From a virus, in IMG/VR virus record IMGVR_UViG_3300035072_000016, positions 1-41,331 of that record: a stretch of 41,331 nucleotides of DNA; one strand, given 5' to 3'. A program made the position numbers and the translations under genes. Positions 6,130-12,985 of this stretch are shown here, in pieces. Every line of letters starts with the position of its first letter. The stretch's first letter is position 1. The notes under the pieces are model-generated. The model made no database searches. It was not told the origin of the DNA and worked only from the letters and a program-made list of their open reading frames with translations.

Positions 6130-7232
6130 GCCGCGGCCGTCACGATCTCGAGGAAATCAAGCGTCGTCTCGCCGTGCGCATCGACGCGTTGGTGGCGCGC
6201 TGGTTTCCGCATGCGCAAAACGACGGCGGGCGCTATTGGCGGCTCGGCTCGATCCATGGCGAGCCCGGCCAGTCGCTCTGGATTTGGCGCAAGGGCAAGA
6301 AGCAGGGCGAGTGGCATGACGGCGCGAGCGGCCGCGGCGGCGACGCGCTGGCGCTCGTCGTCGCGGCCATGGGCACCGACTTCAAGGCGGCGCTCGAATG
6401 GGCGGCCGGCTGGACGGGCGTCGACCCGGTCGACATGGAGACGCCGGAGCAGCGCCGCGCCCGCGAAGAGCGCTGGAAGAAAGAGCAGGAGCGTCGCGAG
6501 CGCCAAGAGCGCGAAGAGAGCGAGCGCAAGCGCCTCGCCGCCAAGGCGCTGTTTCTTTCCGGCGCGCCGATCGCCGGGACACCGGCCGAAGCCTATCTTC
6601 TCGGCCGCGCCATCGACCTGTCGAAGCTGCCCCGGTCTGTCGATTGCCTGCGTTTCCACGACAGCGTCCACACGGCCGAAGGCGATCACCGGCCGGCCCT
6701 GCTGGCGGCGGTATGCGACGGCGCGGGCTTTCTCACCGTGCATCGGCATTTTCTGTTCCGCCTGCCGACAGGCGAATGGGTGAAGGCCTCCGACGCGCGC
6801 GTGCCGGAAGAGCGCCGCATGCAGGGCAAATCCGCCAAGCAAGCCTATGGACCATTCGGCGGCGGCATGATTCCGGTCTGGCGCGGGGCTGGCCATCATT
6901 CGTGGCGCTCGAAGAACGTCGGCGATGCGACGATTGCGACCGAAGGTCTCGAAGACGCGCTGACATGGGCCTGCGCGCGCCCCGACATGCGCGTCTGCGC
7001 CGCCGTCTCGCTCGGCAATCTCGGCCGCATGTGGCTCCCCCCGCAAATCAGGAACGTGCTCTGGCACCGCCACCGTGGCGACGGACCGAAGGCGCTGGCG
7101 CTCTATGCGAGCCAGGCCGAGGCGATCGCCAAGCGCGGCATCGCGCTCGGCGAGCTATGGGCGCCCGGAGACGCGAAGGATGTGAATGAGTGGGCGCAGG
7201 AAGAGGCGAGAAAAGAGAGGGCGTTGGCATGA
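6126..7232 (+). CDS. Toprim-domain primase-like replication protein, 368 aa
   Basis: The N-terminal part (residues about 15-100: RWFPHAQNDGGRYWRLGSIHGEPGQSLWIW, EWHDGASGRGGDALALV) has the layout of a CHC2-type primase zinc domain without the cysteines, as in DUF7146 proteins. A charged coiled stretch follows (about 105-140, RREERWKKEQERRERQ type). The C-terminal Toprim core has IATEGLEDALTWA with candidate catalytic E273. The usual Toprim DxD after the third strand reads WHRHRGD, so metal binding may be altered. It is paired with the AAA+ protein at 8299-10386. The 3' 218 bp of this gene are duplicated at 7529-7746. Confidence 0.8.
   Translation: MSRGRHDLEEIKRRLAVRIDALVARWFPHAQNDGGRYWRLGSIHGEPGQSLWIWRKGKKQGEWHDGASGRGGDALALVVAAMGTDFKAALEWAAGWTGVDPVDMETPEQRRAREERWKKEQERRERQEREESERKRLAAKALFLSGAPIAGTPAEAYLLGRAIDLSKLPRSVDCLRFHDSVHTAEGDHRPALLAAVCDGAGFLTVHRHFLFRLPTGEWVKASDARVPEERRMQGKSAKQAYGPFGGGMIPVWRGAGHHSWRSKNVGDATIATEGLEDALTWACARPDMRVCAAVSLGNLGRMWLPPQIRNVLWHRHRGDGPKALALYASQAEAIAKRGIALGELWAPGDAKDVNEWAQEEARKERALA
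6997..7214 (+). repeat. 218-bp direct repeat, source copy in the primase gene
   Basis: This segment, the last part of the Toprim coding region, is identical by eye to 7529-7746 (offset 532). It begins at GCGCCGCCGT and ends at GAGAAAA. Identity over 218 bp with no substitutions indicates a recent duplication, or ongoing gene conversion between the copies. Confidence 0.9.
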
Positions 7233-7489
7233 TTCCGATCGACACGCCGCCGGGAACAAAAGTCATCTGCATCAACACGCGGCTGCGCTTGGCGACGCGC
7301 GCCGCGATTGTCTGTGGCCAAATTTATACGGTCCACGGTTGGACAACCGAAATTCTGACAAACAAGCCCCTCGTCGATCTCGTTGAAAACTACGACGAGG
7401 AATGGGCTTGGGAGCCTGAGAACTTCCGCCTGTTGGACATCGCCGGCCTCGACGCCCTCTTGGATGCGCGCGAGAAAGGGGCGGCGTGA
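7229..7489 (+). CDS. Small conserved-type phage protein, 86 aa
   Basis: The ATG at 7229 overlaps the primase stop, with AGAGAGGGCG upstream. The protein has a beta-rich, SH3-like rhythm: PPGTKVICIN, GQIYTVHGW, PLVDLVE and EEWAWEPENFRLLD. Short proteins of this form are frequent in alphaproteobacterial phages, with no assigned role. Its stop overlaps the GTG that opens the chimeric ORF at 7486. Before the insertion described below, that position was probably the start of the helicase-like gene. Confidence 0.7.
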   Translation: MIPIDTPPGTKVICINTRLRLATRAAIVCGQIYTVHGWTTEILTNKPLVDLVENYDEEWAWEPENFRLLDIAGLDALLDAREKGAA

Positions 7490-7537
7490 CCTCTCCAAGC
7501 CTCCAGCCCCTGCAAGACGAAGTCGCGCGCGCCGCCG
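7484..7537 (+). repeat. 54-bp repeat, left copy of the helicase gene 5' end
   Basis: Bases 7484-7537 match 8297-8350 (offset 813) with three substitutions. The right copy is the translation start of the AAA+ gene. The two copies bracket the inserted block 7538-8296, so they look like the duplicated target ends of a recombination event. Confidence 0.85.
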
Positions 7538-7773
7538 TCTCGCTCGGCAATCTCGGCCGCATGTGGCTCCCCCCGCAAATCAGGAACGTGCTCTGGCACC
7601 GCCACCGTGGCGACGGACCGAAGGCGCTGGCGCTCTATGCGAGCCAGGCCGAGGCGATCGCCAAGCGCGGCATCGCGCTCGGCGAGCTATGGGCGCCCGG
7701 AGACGCGAAGGATGTGAATGAGTGGGCGCAGGAAGAGGCGAGAAAATCCGCGGAAATCGACAATTTCGATTGA
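7486..7773 (+). pseudogene. Chimeric ORF: helicase N-terminus fused to primase C-terminus
   Basis: The GTG at 7486 opens with MTSPSLQPLQDEVARA, the same 16 residues that open the AAA+ protein at 8299. It then switches to AVSLGNLGRMWLPPQIRNVL and the rest of the Toprim C-terminus from the 218-bp duplication. It ends with a short unrelated tail (KSAEIDNFD). The 95-aa product lacks the catalytic glutamate and the zinc-like domain, so it cannot act as a primase. It keeps the GTGA coupling to the upstream gene and may be translated. I read it as a by-product of an insertion and duplication, not a selected gene. Confidence 0.75.
7529..7746 (+). repeat. 218-bp direct repeat, duplicated copy
   Basis: This is the second copy of 6997-7214, joined at its left to a copy of the helicase gene 5' end and at its right to new sequence leading to the NUMOD3-like gene. 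Confidence 0.9.
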
Positions 7774-7804
7774 TTTTCTAGATGGCGCGCAACGCCGGAG
7801 AGGT

Positions 7805-8302
7805 ATGATGGCTATGCATCCGAACACTCGAATCGCGCTGAACAGCCCGGAGACGCGGGCGAAGCGGGCGGCGGCGGCGAAGCGGACCTGGGAAAACCCG
7901 GAGACGCGGGCGAAGCGGGTGGCGGCGCTGAACAGCCCGGAGACGCGGGCGAAGCGGGCGGCGGCGCTGAACAGCCCGGAGACGCGGGCGAAGATGACGG
8001 CGGCGGCGAAGCGGACCTGGGAAAACCCGGAGACGCGGGCGAAGCTCGTGGCGGCGCGGAACAGCCCGGAGACGCGGGCGAAGCTGGCGGCGGCGGCGAA
8101 GCTGACCTGGGAAAACCCGGAGACGCGGGCGAAGCGGGCGGCGGCGCGCGCCCAGAGCCGCGCTATTGTCTGTCCGAAATGGGTTCCTGAGGACCTCATC
8201 TCCGAATTTTACGAGATTGCGTCATCGCATGGCGAAATCGAAGCTTGCGCGCACGTTCGGCGTTTGAAGCGTCAATCGGCCGTTGGCAAAGGCGTCGCGT
8301 GA
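7805..8302 (+). CDS. NUMOD3-like repeat protein, 165 aa
   Basis: Residues about 10-115 are seven copies of N(S)PETRAK followed by Ala-rich or AAAKRTWE linkers, alternating between short and long units. The motif resembles NUMOD3, a DNA-binding module repeated in phage homing endonucleases. No nuclease domain is present in the frame. The C-terminus (CPKWVPEDLISEFYEIASSHGEIEACAHVRRLKRQ) resembles a stand-alone small phage DNA-binding protein. The start ATG ATG at 7805-7810 has GGAGAGG directly upstream. The stop overlaps the helicase GTG. The gene is the unique cargo of the inserted block and may be what moved it. Confidence 0.7.
   Translation: MMAMHPNTRIALNSPETRAKRAAAAKRTWENPETRAKRVAALNSPETRAKRAAALNSPETRAKMTAAAKRTWENPETRAKLVAARNSPETRAKLAAAAKLTWENPETRAKRAAARAQSRAIVCPKWVPEDLISEFYEIASSHGEIEACAHVRRLKRQSAVGKGVA
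7837..8146 (+). repeat. In-gene tandem repeats coding for seven PETRAK motifs
   Basis: Units containing AGCCCGGAGACGCGGGCGAA or AACCCGGAGACGCGGGCGAA recur seven times with spacings of about 36-54 bp. They stay in one reading frame. Near-identity of the units at DNA level suggests recent expansion or slippage, which could change copy number between strains. Confidence 0.85.
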
Positions 8303-10386
8303 CCTCTCCAAGCTTCCAGCCCCTGCAGGATGAAGTCGCGCGCGCCGCCGCCGAAGCCGCGGCGTCACGCGCGGCCGCTGAACGCAAGGAGGCGTCCGAT
8401 CATGTTGAAATAAAGGTCGGCTCCGGCAAGGCGAAGAAGCGCAAGACGGATCGCGATCAGGACGCAGAGTCGATCAAGCGCGCGCATAAGCGCGGCGGCA
8501 TGGTCATGGCGCTGCAAATCGGCCGCGTCTATGGCTGGAGCGACGCGGAGATCGAAAACCTTATCAATCCGCCGCCGCCCCCTGCTCCTCGCTCAATCTC
8601 TTCCCGCGATCAGGGAGAGGAGACGGGAGACGCTTCGGGGAAGTCCTCGCGCTCCTCCTCGAGCACGGGCGACATCGTCATCGAAACCGGCGACGGCGAG
8701 CGCTGGTTGATCCCGAAAGCGCCGGTGAAACCTTTGCCGGACAATTGTCCGGTGACGCCGCTCGGAAAGGAAGGCGGCACCTTCTTCTACCTCGATCCGC
8801 TCAACCAGCTTCGCGCCTTCGACGCGGCGGACCATAGCGCGCAAGGGCTGCGCGACCTCTTCGGCGAAGAGAGCGAATATCTTTGGCACACCTGGCCGAA
8901 ATTCTCGGCGCAGACGCGCAAGGCGACGAGCTTTAAAGCCGACGCCGCGTCGGAAAGCCTGATGAAAGCCTGCGCGAAACGCGGGCTCTTCGACGCGGCC
9001 GAGCGACTGCGCGGGCTCGGCGCCTGGACGGATGATGGCGGCGGCCTGGTGCTGCATATGGGCGATCGCGTCCTTTATGAAGGGAAGGAACGCCCGCCGG
9101 GGCAATATGGCGGGCGCATCTATCCCGCCTATGCGGCCGGGCCCGGCGTCGCCGAGAGCGACCATGGCCATGTGGATATGTTCGAGGATCTGCTCTGCCG
9201 CTTCGACACATGGCGCTGGGCGTCGGCTGAAAATCCGGAGTGGACGCCGCGCATTATCGATCACTGCTGGCAGAGCTGGCTGTTGTTCGGCTGGATCGGA
9301 ACGGCGCTGATCGGCGGGGCGCTGCAATATCGCCCGCCGATCTGGTTGACCGCCGACGCGGGCGCCGGCAAATCGGCCTTCCTCGATCTCGTCCAGCAGG
9401 TGATGGGCGACGTCGTGAAATCGGCCAATGCGACGCAGGCCTATATCTGGTCGAAGCTTGGCCAATCGACGCGCGCCGTGCTGATCGACGAGGCGGAGTC
9501 TAACCCTTCCTCGCCGCGCACGAAAAACCTCATCGAGCTGGCCAGACAGGCCTTCTCCGGCGACGTGATCGGCCGCGGCTCGTCGGACCATAAGGCGCAT
9601 GATTTCGAGGCGCGCTCCTCCTTCATGTTCTCCTCGATCATCATCCCGCCTTTCGCCGGGCAGGATGTGAGCCGCTTCGCCATTCTGGAGATGGCGCCGA
9701 TTCTCAAGGGCGGCGATTTGCAGCTCGACGCCGCCAAGAATCGCGAGATTGGCCGCGTGATGCGCCGGCGCATCGTCGATCGCTGGCGCGACTGGCCGGG
9801 GATTTTGCAGGGCTGGCGCGCCTCGCTCTCCGCCCAGGGGCACAACAGCCGCGATTGCGACGTGTTCGGCCCGATGCTGGCCATGGCCGATCTGCTGTTC
9901 AACGGCGGACTCTCGCGCGAGGAGGTGCGCGCCGAGATCTGCGCCATCTTCCCGGTTGCGGCGCGCGAGCGCACCTCGAACGCAGAGGACATGCTGGCGT
10001 TGCTGCTCTCCAAGCCTCTGGAGGTGTTTCGCGGCGGCGATCGCATGACGGTGCATGATCTGATCGCCACGGCGACGATGATCGACGGCAAGCTTCCCGA
10101 AGGCGCCGCCAATCCGGAAAGCTGCGATCGCGCGCTGCGGCCCTGGGGGATTTTCCTCTCCCGGGAGGCCGGCGAGGGCTGGCGCGTCGAGATGCCCAAC
10201 AAGAACGAAGGCCTGCGCATGCTGTTTGCCGGATCGATCTGGGGGACGGACCCCGGCTCGGCCGGCGGCTGGGCGCAGGCGATGAAACGGCTTTCCGGCG
10301 CGAAGCCGGTGAATTCGCGACGGCTCAACGGGCGCGGATGGTCCGTGCCCGTGAAGGTGTTTTTGATGAGAGACGAGGAGGAATAA
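8299..10386 (+). CDS. AAA+ replicative helicase-like ATPase, 695 aa
   Basis: The Walker A-type loop ADAGAGKS is at residues 352-359 and Walker B AVLIDEAES near 393-401, followed by an NLIELARQAFSGDVIGRGSSDHKAHDF sensor region. This is the layout of phage and plasmid helicases that partner a primase. The first 130 residues are Ala/Arg/Lys-rich and probably disordered, with a poly-Pro/Ser linker near 95-125. The GTG at 8299 overlaps the stop of the NUMOD3-like gene and matches the duplicated start at 7486, which supports the choice. With the Toprim protein, GapR-like protein and SSB it forms the replication module. Helicase polarity and the exact superfamily cannot be told by eye. Confidence 0.8.
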   Translation: MTSPSFQPLQDEVARAAAEAAASRAAAERKEASDHVEIKVGSGKAKKRKTDRDQDAESIKRAHKRGGMVMALQIGRVYGWSDAEIENLINPPPPPAPRSISSRDQGEETGDASGKSSRSSSSTGDIVIETGDGERWLIPKAPVKPLPDNCPVTPLGKEGGTFFYLDPLNQLRAFDAADHSAQGLRDLFGEESEYLWHTWPKFSAQTRKATSFKADAASESLMKACAKRGLFDAAERLRGLGAWTDDGGGLVLHMGDRVLYEGKERPPGQYGGRIYPAYAAGPGVAESDHGHVDMFEDLLCRFDTWRWASAENPEWTPRIIDHCWQSWLLFGWIGTALIGGALQYRPPIWLTADAGAGKSAFLDLVQQVMGDVVKSANATQAYIWSKLGQSTRAVLIDEAESNPSSPRTKNLIELARQAFSGDVIGRGSSDHKAHDFEARSSFMFSSIIIPPFAGQDVSRFAILEMAPILKGGDLQLDAAKNREIGRVMRRRIVDRWRDWPGILQGWRASLSAQGHNSRDCDVFGPMLAMADLLFNGGLSREEVRAEICAIFPVAARERTSNAEDMLALLLSKPLEVFRGGDRMTVHDLIATATMIDGKLPEGAANPESCDRALRPWGIFLSREAGEGWRVEMPNKNEGLRMLFAGSIWGTDPGSAGGWAQAMKRLSGAKPVNSRRLNGRGWSVPVKVFLMRDEEE

Positions 10387-10641
10387 TTGTCAGAGGTGGA
10401 AACCCCGGACGCTGTCAACGGCGGCCATTTGCGCGCCTTTGTGGAGCGCATCGAAAAGCTCGAGGAAGAGAAGCGCGCGCTCGGCGACGACATCAAGGAT
10501 GTCTACGCCGAGGCGAAAGGAACGGGCTACGACCCCAAGATCATTCGCAAGATCGTCTCGCTGCGGCGGCAGGACAAGCATAAGCGGCAGGAGGAAGAGG
10601 AAATTCTCGACCTCTATCTGTCGGCGCTGGGGATGGAGTGA
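10387..10641 (+). CDS. GapR-family (DUF2312) DNA-binding protein, 84 aa
   Basis: The core [18 protein letters not shown] and [27 protein letters not shown] is the signature of DUF2312/GapR, an alphaproteobacterial chromosome protein that binds overtwisted DNA ahead of replication and transcription machinery. The start is TTG at 10387, immediately after the helicase stop, with GAGGAGG 5 nt upstream. Placement between helicase and SSB suggests it supports phage DNA replication or replaces the host protein on phage DNA. The family assignment is strong; the phage role is inferred. Confidence 0.9.
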   Translation: MSEVETPDAVNGGHLRAFVERIEKLEEEKRALGDDIKDVYAEAKGTGYDPKIIRKIVSLRRQDKHKRQEEEEILDLYLSALGME

Positions 10642-10644
10642 GCC

Positions 10645-10914
10645 ATGCCGATTCTTACAAAGGAAATGCCCGCCGAGCGTGAGGTGAACAAGCGCGTCGG
10701 CGCACTGCACGAGCTTCTGATGAAAATCCTGAGTAATTCGGTGGCGGCTGTTCGACCAACTGTAATTACTGTCGCGAGCTGCAACGACCTGAAGGAAGGG
10801 TTGTGGCTCCTGCACCATCCCGACCACGACAAGGCGGCGCTGGTGAAACGCCTGCGGCTGGCGGCCGATGAAATCGATAAGACGCTGCCGGGCGCGCCCG
10901 GCGCCATCCAATAG
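10645..10914 (+). CDS. Hypothetical protein in the replication operon, 89 aa
   Basis: I do not recognise this protein. It has a helical N-terminus (EREVNKRVGALHELLMKIL), a short beta-like centre (AVRPTVITVASC) and a helical end (KAALVKRLRLAADEIDKTL). It starts at ATG 10645, three bases after the GapR-like stop, and ends 8 bases before ssb. Base composition around 10725-10770 is lower in GC than in its neighbours. Confidence 0.65.
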   Translation: MPILTKEMPAEREVNKRVGALHELLMKILSNSVAAVRPTVITVASCNDLKEGLWLLHHPDHDKAALVKRLRLAADEIDKTLPGAPGAIQ

Positions 10915-10922
10915 GAGGGGTC

Positions 10923-11408
10923 ATGTCCTACAGCCGCACGATCCTATTGGGCAATGTCGGGAGAGATCCCGAAATCAGGAACACGCAATCTGGCGATCGG
11001 ATCGCCTCATTCTCGATCGCGACGAGCGAGACCTGGAAGGACAAGACCACGGGGGAGCGGAAGGAGACGACGGAGTGGCATAATGTCGTCGTCTTCAATC
11101 AGGCGCTCATTCCCGTGATCGAGCAACATGTGCGCAAGGGCGCGAAAGTGCTGATCGAGGGCCAGAACAAGACCCGCCAATGGGAGAAAGACGGCCAGAA
11201 GCACTACACGACCGAAGTCGTCATTGGCCGCTTCAACGGCTTGCTCTCCCTCGAAGGCGGCGCCAAGGGCGCGGAGCGCGACGAGCATGGCTATGGCGAG
11301 ACGCGTAGCAAGGCGCCCAAGCAATATGACGATCCGCGCATGGCGATGGGGGAGACCTCGAAGCCGGCGTCGCTGGCGGGAGAGTTGAACGACGATATTC
11401 CATTTTGA
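10923..11408 (+). CDS. ssb: Single-stranded DNA-binding protein
   Basis: This 161-aa protein has a standard bacterial-type OB fold: SRTILLGNVGRDPEIR at the N-terminus, then FSIATSETW, EWHNVVVF and AKVLIEGQNKTRQWEKDGQKHYTTEVV. A flexible tail ends in the acidic DDIPF tip that recruits replication and repair partners. The ATG at 10923 has GGAGGGG just upstream. It protects single-stranded DNA at phage forks and closes the replication operon. Confidence 0.96.
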   Translation: MSYSRTILLGNVGRDPEIRNTQSGDRIASFSIATSETWKDKTTGERKETTEWHNVVVFNQALIPVIEQHVRKGAKVLIEGQNKTRQWEKDGQKHYTTEVVIGRFNGLLSLEGGAKGAERDEHGYGETRSKAPKQYDDPRMAMGETSKPASLAGELNDDIPF

Positions 11409-11419
11409 TGGAGGCATGT

Positions 11420-11647
11420 ATGGGCAATATTGTCTTAATATACTTCTTTTTGGCGGGAACATATTGTTGCGTTGTGTTTTTCGCAAGGATGTTGATTGCT
11501 ATATTCGAAGCGAATTTCGCATTTGCGTGTGGAGAAAAGACTGTATCTTTCGGATATTTTGCAAAGGCATTTGTTTACGCATGGGCTGGTCATTTTTCTG
11601 GCGGTTTCGCCGGATTAGTCGTTGTAAGTTTCTTCGACATAGCGTGA
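11420..11647 (+). CDS. Small AT-rich gene for a two-span membrane protein, 75 aa
   Basis: The ATG at 11420 has GGAGG 5 nt upstream, which I prefer to the earlier ATG at 11408 that overlaps the ssb stop. The product begins MGNIVLIYFFLAGTYCCVVF and has two hydrophobic stretches (about 3-30 and 45-72). The DNA here is visibly richer in A+T than the flanking genes, with codons such as TTT, ATA and TTG that neighbours avoid. That points to separate acquisition, a moron-type cargo gene. Function unknown; superinfection exclusion proteins often look like this. Confidence 0.6.
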   Translation: MGNIVLIYFFLAGTYCCVVFFARMLIAIFEANFAFACGEKTVSFGYFAKAFVYAWAGHFSGGFAGLVVVSFFDIA

Positions 11648-11656
11648 CAAAAGGGT

Positions 11657-11758
11657 TTGGATGAGGGCTATTTGGCCGGTTTGTATCGAGCCAATTCCCT
11701 CGTCGACCATGAGTTCGAAAGGGTGCGCGCCAAAATGCGCGCCGCTCGCCTCGGCTAG
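11657..11758 (+). CDS. Possible 33-aa microprotein
   Basis: A TTG at 11657 opens a 34-codon frame reading LDEGYLAGLYRANSLVDHEF and ending RVRAKMRAARLG. It is hydrophilic, with a plausible helix and a GC-rich third position. The AAAAGGG upstream is too close to the start for a good ribosome site, so this is only a candidate. No other gene covers this stretch. Confidence 0.3.
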   Translation: MDEGYLAGLYRANSLVDHEFERVRAKMRAARLG

Positions 11759-11779
11759 TTTACAAAAAATGCACAAAAT

Positions 11780-12055
11780 TCAGCGCCGGGCCGCCCGACA
11801 CAGGGCGCGCTCGGCGTTGTCTTTTTCGCGGGCCTCGGCCCGGCCCTGCCAGGCCATGTTCTCCGGCCGGTCGGCGCCGCCGTTGCAGAGCGGCTGGAGA
11901 TGATCCACGACATAGCCGGGGCAGGCTCCGAGCCTCCCTGTGGTCGGACAGGGGTTCGCCGCCACAAAGGCCGCCCGCGCCCAGCCGGAGCGCTTCTCGC
12001 CCGCCTGGGCGGCGGTGAGTAGGGCGAGAATGAGGATGATCGCGCGAAGGATCAT
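11780..12055 (-). CDS. Secreted-type HNH nuclease-like protein, 91 aa
   Basis: A signal peptide-like N-terminus (MILRAIILILALLTAAQAG) precedes an HNH-like core: CPGYVVDHLQPLCNGGADRPENMAWQ with D51, H52 and N66, then a helix EAREKDNAERALC. The two cysteine-bearing strands suggest disulfides in an exported protein. HNH proteins with signal peptides recur in alphaproteobacterial prophages. It is transcribed opposite to its neighbours from ATG 12055. An exported or virion-unrelated nuclease acting outside the cytoplasm is the direct reading; a DNA-uptake barrier or periplasmic exclusion role is speculation. Confidence 0.7.
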   Translation of the reverse strand: MILRAIILILALLTAAQAGEKRSGWARAAFVAANPCPTTGRLGACPGYVVDHLQPLCNGGADRPENMAWQGRAEAREKDNAERALCRAARR

Positions 12056-12142
12056 GGCTGCGCAACCATAGCGGGATTTTGGCGGGGATTCGACTCTGAG
12101 GTTGCGTCCGGTTAAGGTTCACCATCTTTTGGGAACAGATAG

Positions 12143-12343
12143 ATGAGCGATCGGACGCTCGCATTGATATTCATCTGCGCGCTATGGGTGGCTTGGGCGC
12201 TGGGCGCCAACGCCATCGTGCAGCGTTTCTACCGCACTTACGAAAGCGACAGTCCTGATCGTCGGATGTTATATAGATTCATCGTCAGGGCTATTTTTCT
12301 GGCGCCGTTCTTGGCTATTGGCCTTTACATGTCGTGGCGTTGA
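12143..12343 (+). CDS. Small two-span membrane protein, 66 aa
   Basis: Two hydrophobic segments (ALIFICALWVAWALGANAIV at about 7-26 and FIVRAIFLAPFLAIGLYMSW at about 46-65) are joined by a charged loop (YRTYESDSPDRR). ATG 12143 has only a weak ribosome site. It has no recognised family. It lies alone between oppositely oriented genes in the accessory region, which fits lysogenic cargo. Confidence 0.5.
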   Translation: MSDRTLALIFICALWVAWALGANAIVQRFYRTYESDSPDRRMLYRFIVRAIFLAPFLAIGLYMSWR

Positions 12344-12349
12344 GCGCCT

Positions 12350-12544
12350 TTACCTTCTCCTAAGCGCCTGCATAAGGGCGAAGCCGATCGCGTCGCGATC
12401 CGTGGCCAGGCTATGGGCCTCGCGCAGGCGCTCGAGCGCCGCTACTTCCTCTGGCTCCAGCCGCACCTGCAAAATCTTGCCGCCACGCTCGACAAGCGCC
12501 TGTCGGCTCGCGGACTGACGGTCTTTGGCTGTGGCGCTCGACAT
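12350..12544 (-). CDS. Ribbon-helix-helix-like regulator, 64 aa
   Basis: The segment KILQVRLEPEEVAALERLREAHSLATDRDAIGFALMQAL has a strand (ILQVRL) followed by two helices, the CopG/Arc/MetJ pattern of small dimeric DNA-binding proteins, often antitoxins. No toxin gene adjoins it in the expected position. It starts at ATG 12544 with GGAG upstream. It is the nearest regulator to the GTGACATGTCAC operators at 12964 and 13585 and could bind them; that is untested inference. Confidence 0.6.
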   Translation of the reverse strand: MSSATAKDRQSASRQALVERGGKILQVRLEPEEVAALERLREAHSLATDRDAIGFALMQALRRR

Positions 12545-12603
12545 GTGATAGGCTCCAGATGTTGCGCCCGGACAGTTTTATCTGTCTCCGGCGGGCGTGG
12601 CGC

Positions 12604-12631
12604 GGCCGGCGGGACTGCAATCCCGCCGGCC
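12604..12631. other. Perfect 11-bp inverted repeat between accessory genes
   Basis: GGCCGGCGGGA (12604-12614) and TCCCGCCGGCC (12621-12631) pair perfectly around a 6-nt loop. Neither strand has a T tract after it. It lies 14 bases downstream of the minus-strand gene ending at 12645 and may act as an mRNA 3'-end stabiliser or a weak terminator. Confidence 0.6.
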
Positions 12632-12644
12632 ATGAGGAAGTGTC

Positions 12645-12917
12645 TCACGCGCGGGCGAGGACAGGCATTTTGCGGGCGCAACTGACAAGCTGGGGTAGAC
12701 CGCTAACATGTTCGACGATGTCGCAGGCGTAGCCTTCAGCATCGTAAATCGCGGGCTGATCCATAACGGTCATCGCGACGCGATAGCCCTCTGGCAAAAC
12801 ATATTTCTCGACTGATAGATGGCAGTCTGAGCCATCATCGTAATCGCCGATTGCGAACGACGCAGGCTTATTGGAAAATTCGCTGTTCTTGCGGGTGAGT
12901 GTGACGATATTGGTCAT
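12645..12917 (-). CDS. Hypothetical accessory protein, 90 aa
   Basis: ATG 12917 has GGAGACATAA directly upstream. The product is acidic and beta-rich (SFAIGDYDDGSDCHLSVEKYVLPEGYRVAMTVMDQPAIYDAEGYACDIVEHV). It has no family I recognise. It is one of two genes preceded by TTGACA-type -35 elements with the GTGACATGTCAC palindrome immediately after, so its expression is probably tied to that of 12982-13518. Confidence 0.6.
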   Translation of the reverse strand: MTNIVTLTRKNSEFSNKPASFAIGDYDDGSDCHLSVEKYVLPEGYRVAMTVMDQPAIYDAEGYACDIVEHVSGLPQLVSCARKMPVLARA

Positions 12918-12962
12918 TTATGTCTCCATGGCGTTGTCGCTCTGACGCGATATTTCTAGTTT

Positions 12963-12985
12963 AGTGACATGTCACAAATTGTCAA
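12963..12985 (-). promoter_or_regulatory. Promoter with GTGACATGTCAC operator, site 1
   Basis: On the minus strand a consensus -35 TTGACA (12985-12980) is followed after 4 nt by the 12-bp palindrome GTGACATGTCAC (12964-12975), inside the promoter spacer. The start codon of the controlled gene is at 12917. The same palindrome in the same place occurs at 13585-13596. Confidence 0.65.

Noticed and set aside
7837-8146. Tandem repeats considered as a CRISPR array
   Set aside because: The repeats are in one reading frame, have uneven coding spacers that are themselves repeats, and have no cas genes nearby.
8593-10056. 487-aa minus-strand ORF opposite the AAA+ gene
   Set aside because: Shadow frame in GC-rich DNA; the plus strand has Walker motifs and the operon context.
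12350-12544. Toxin-antitoxin pair with the ribbon-helix-helix-like protein as antitoxin
   Set aside because: No adjacent same-strand partner with a RelE, VapC or other toxin look; 12645-12917 is upstream but acidic and unlike known toxins.
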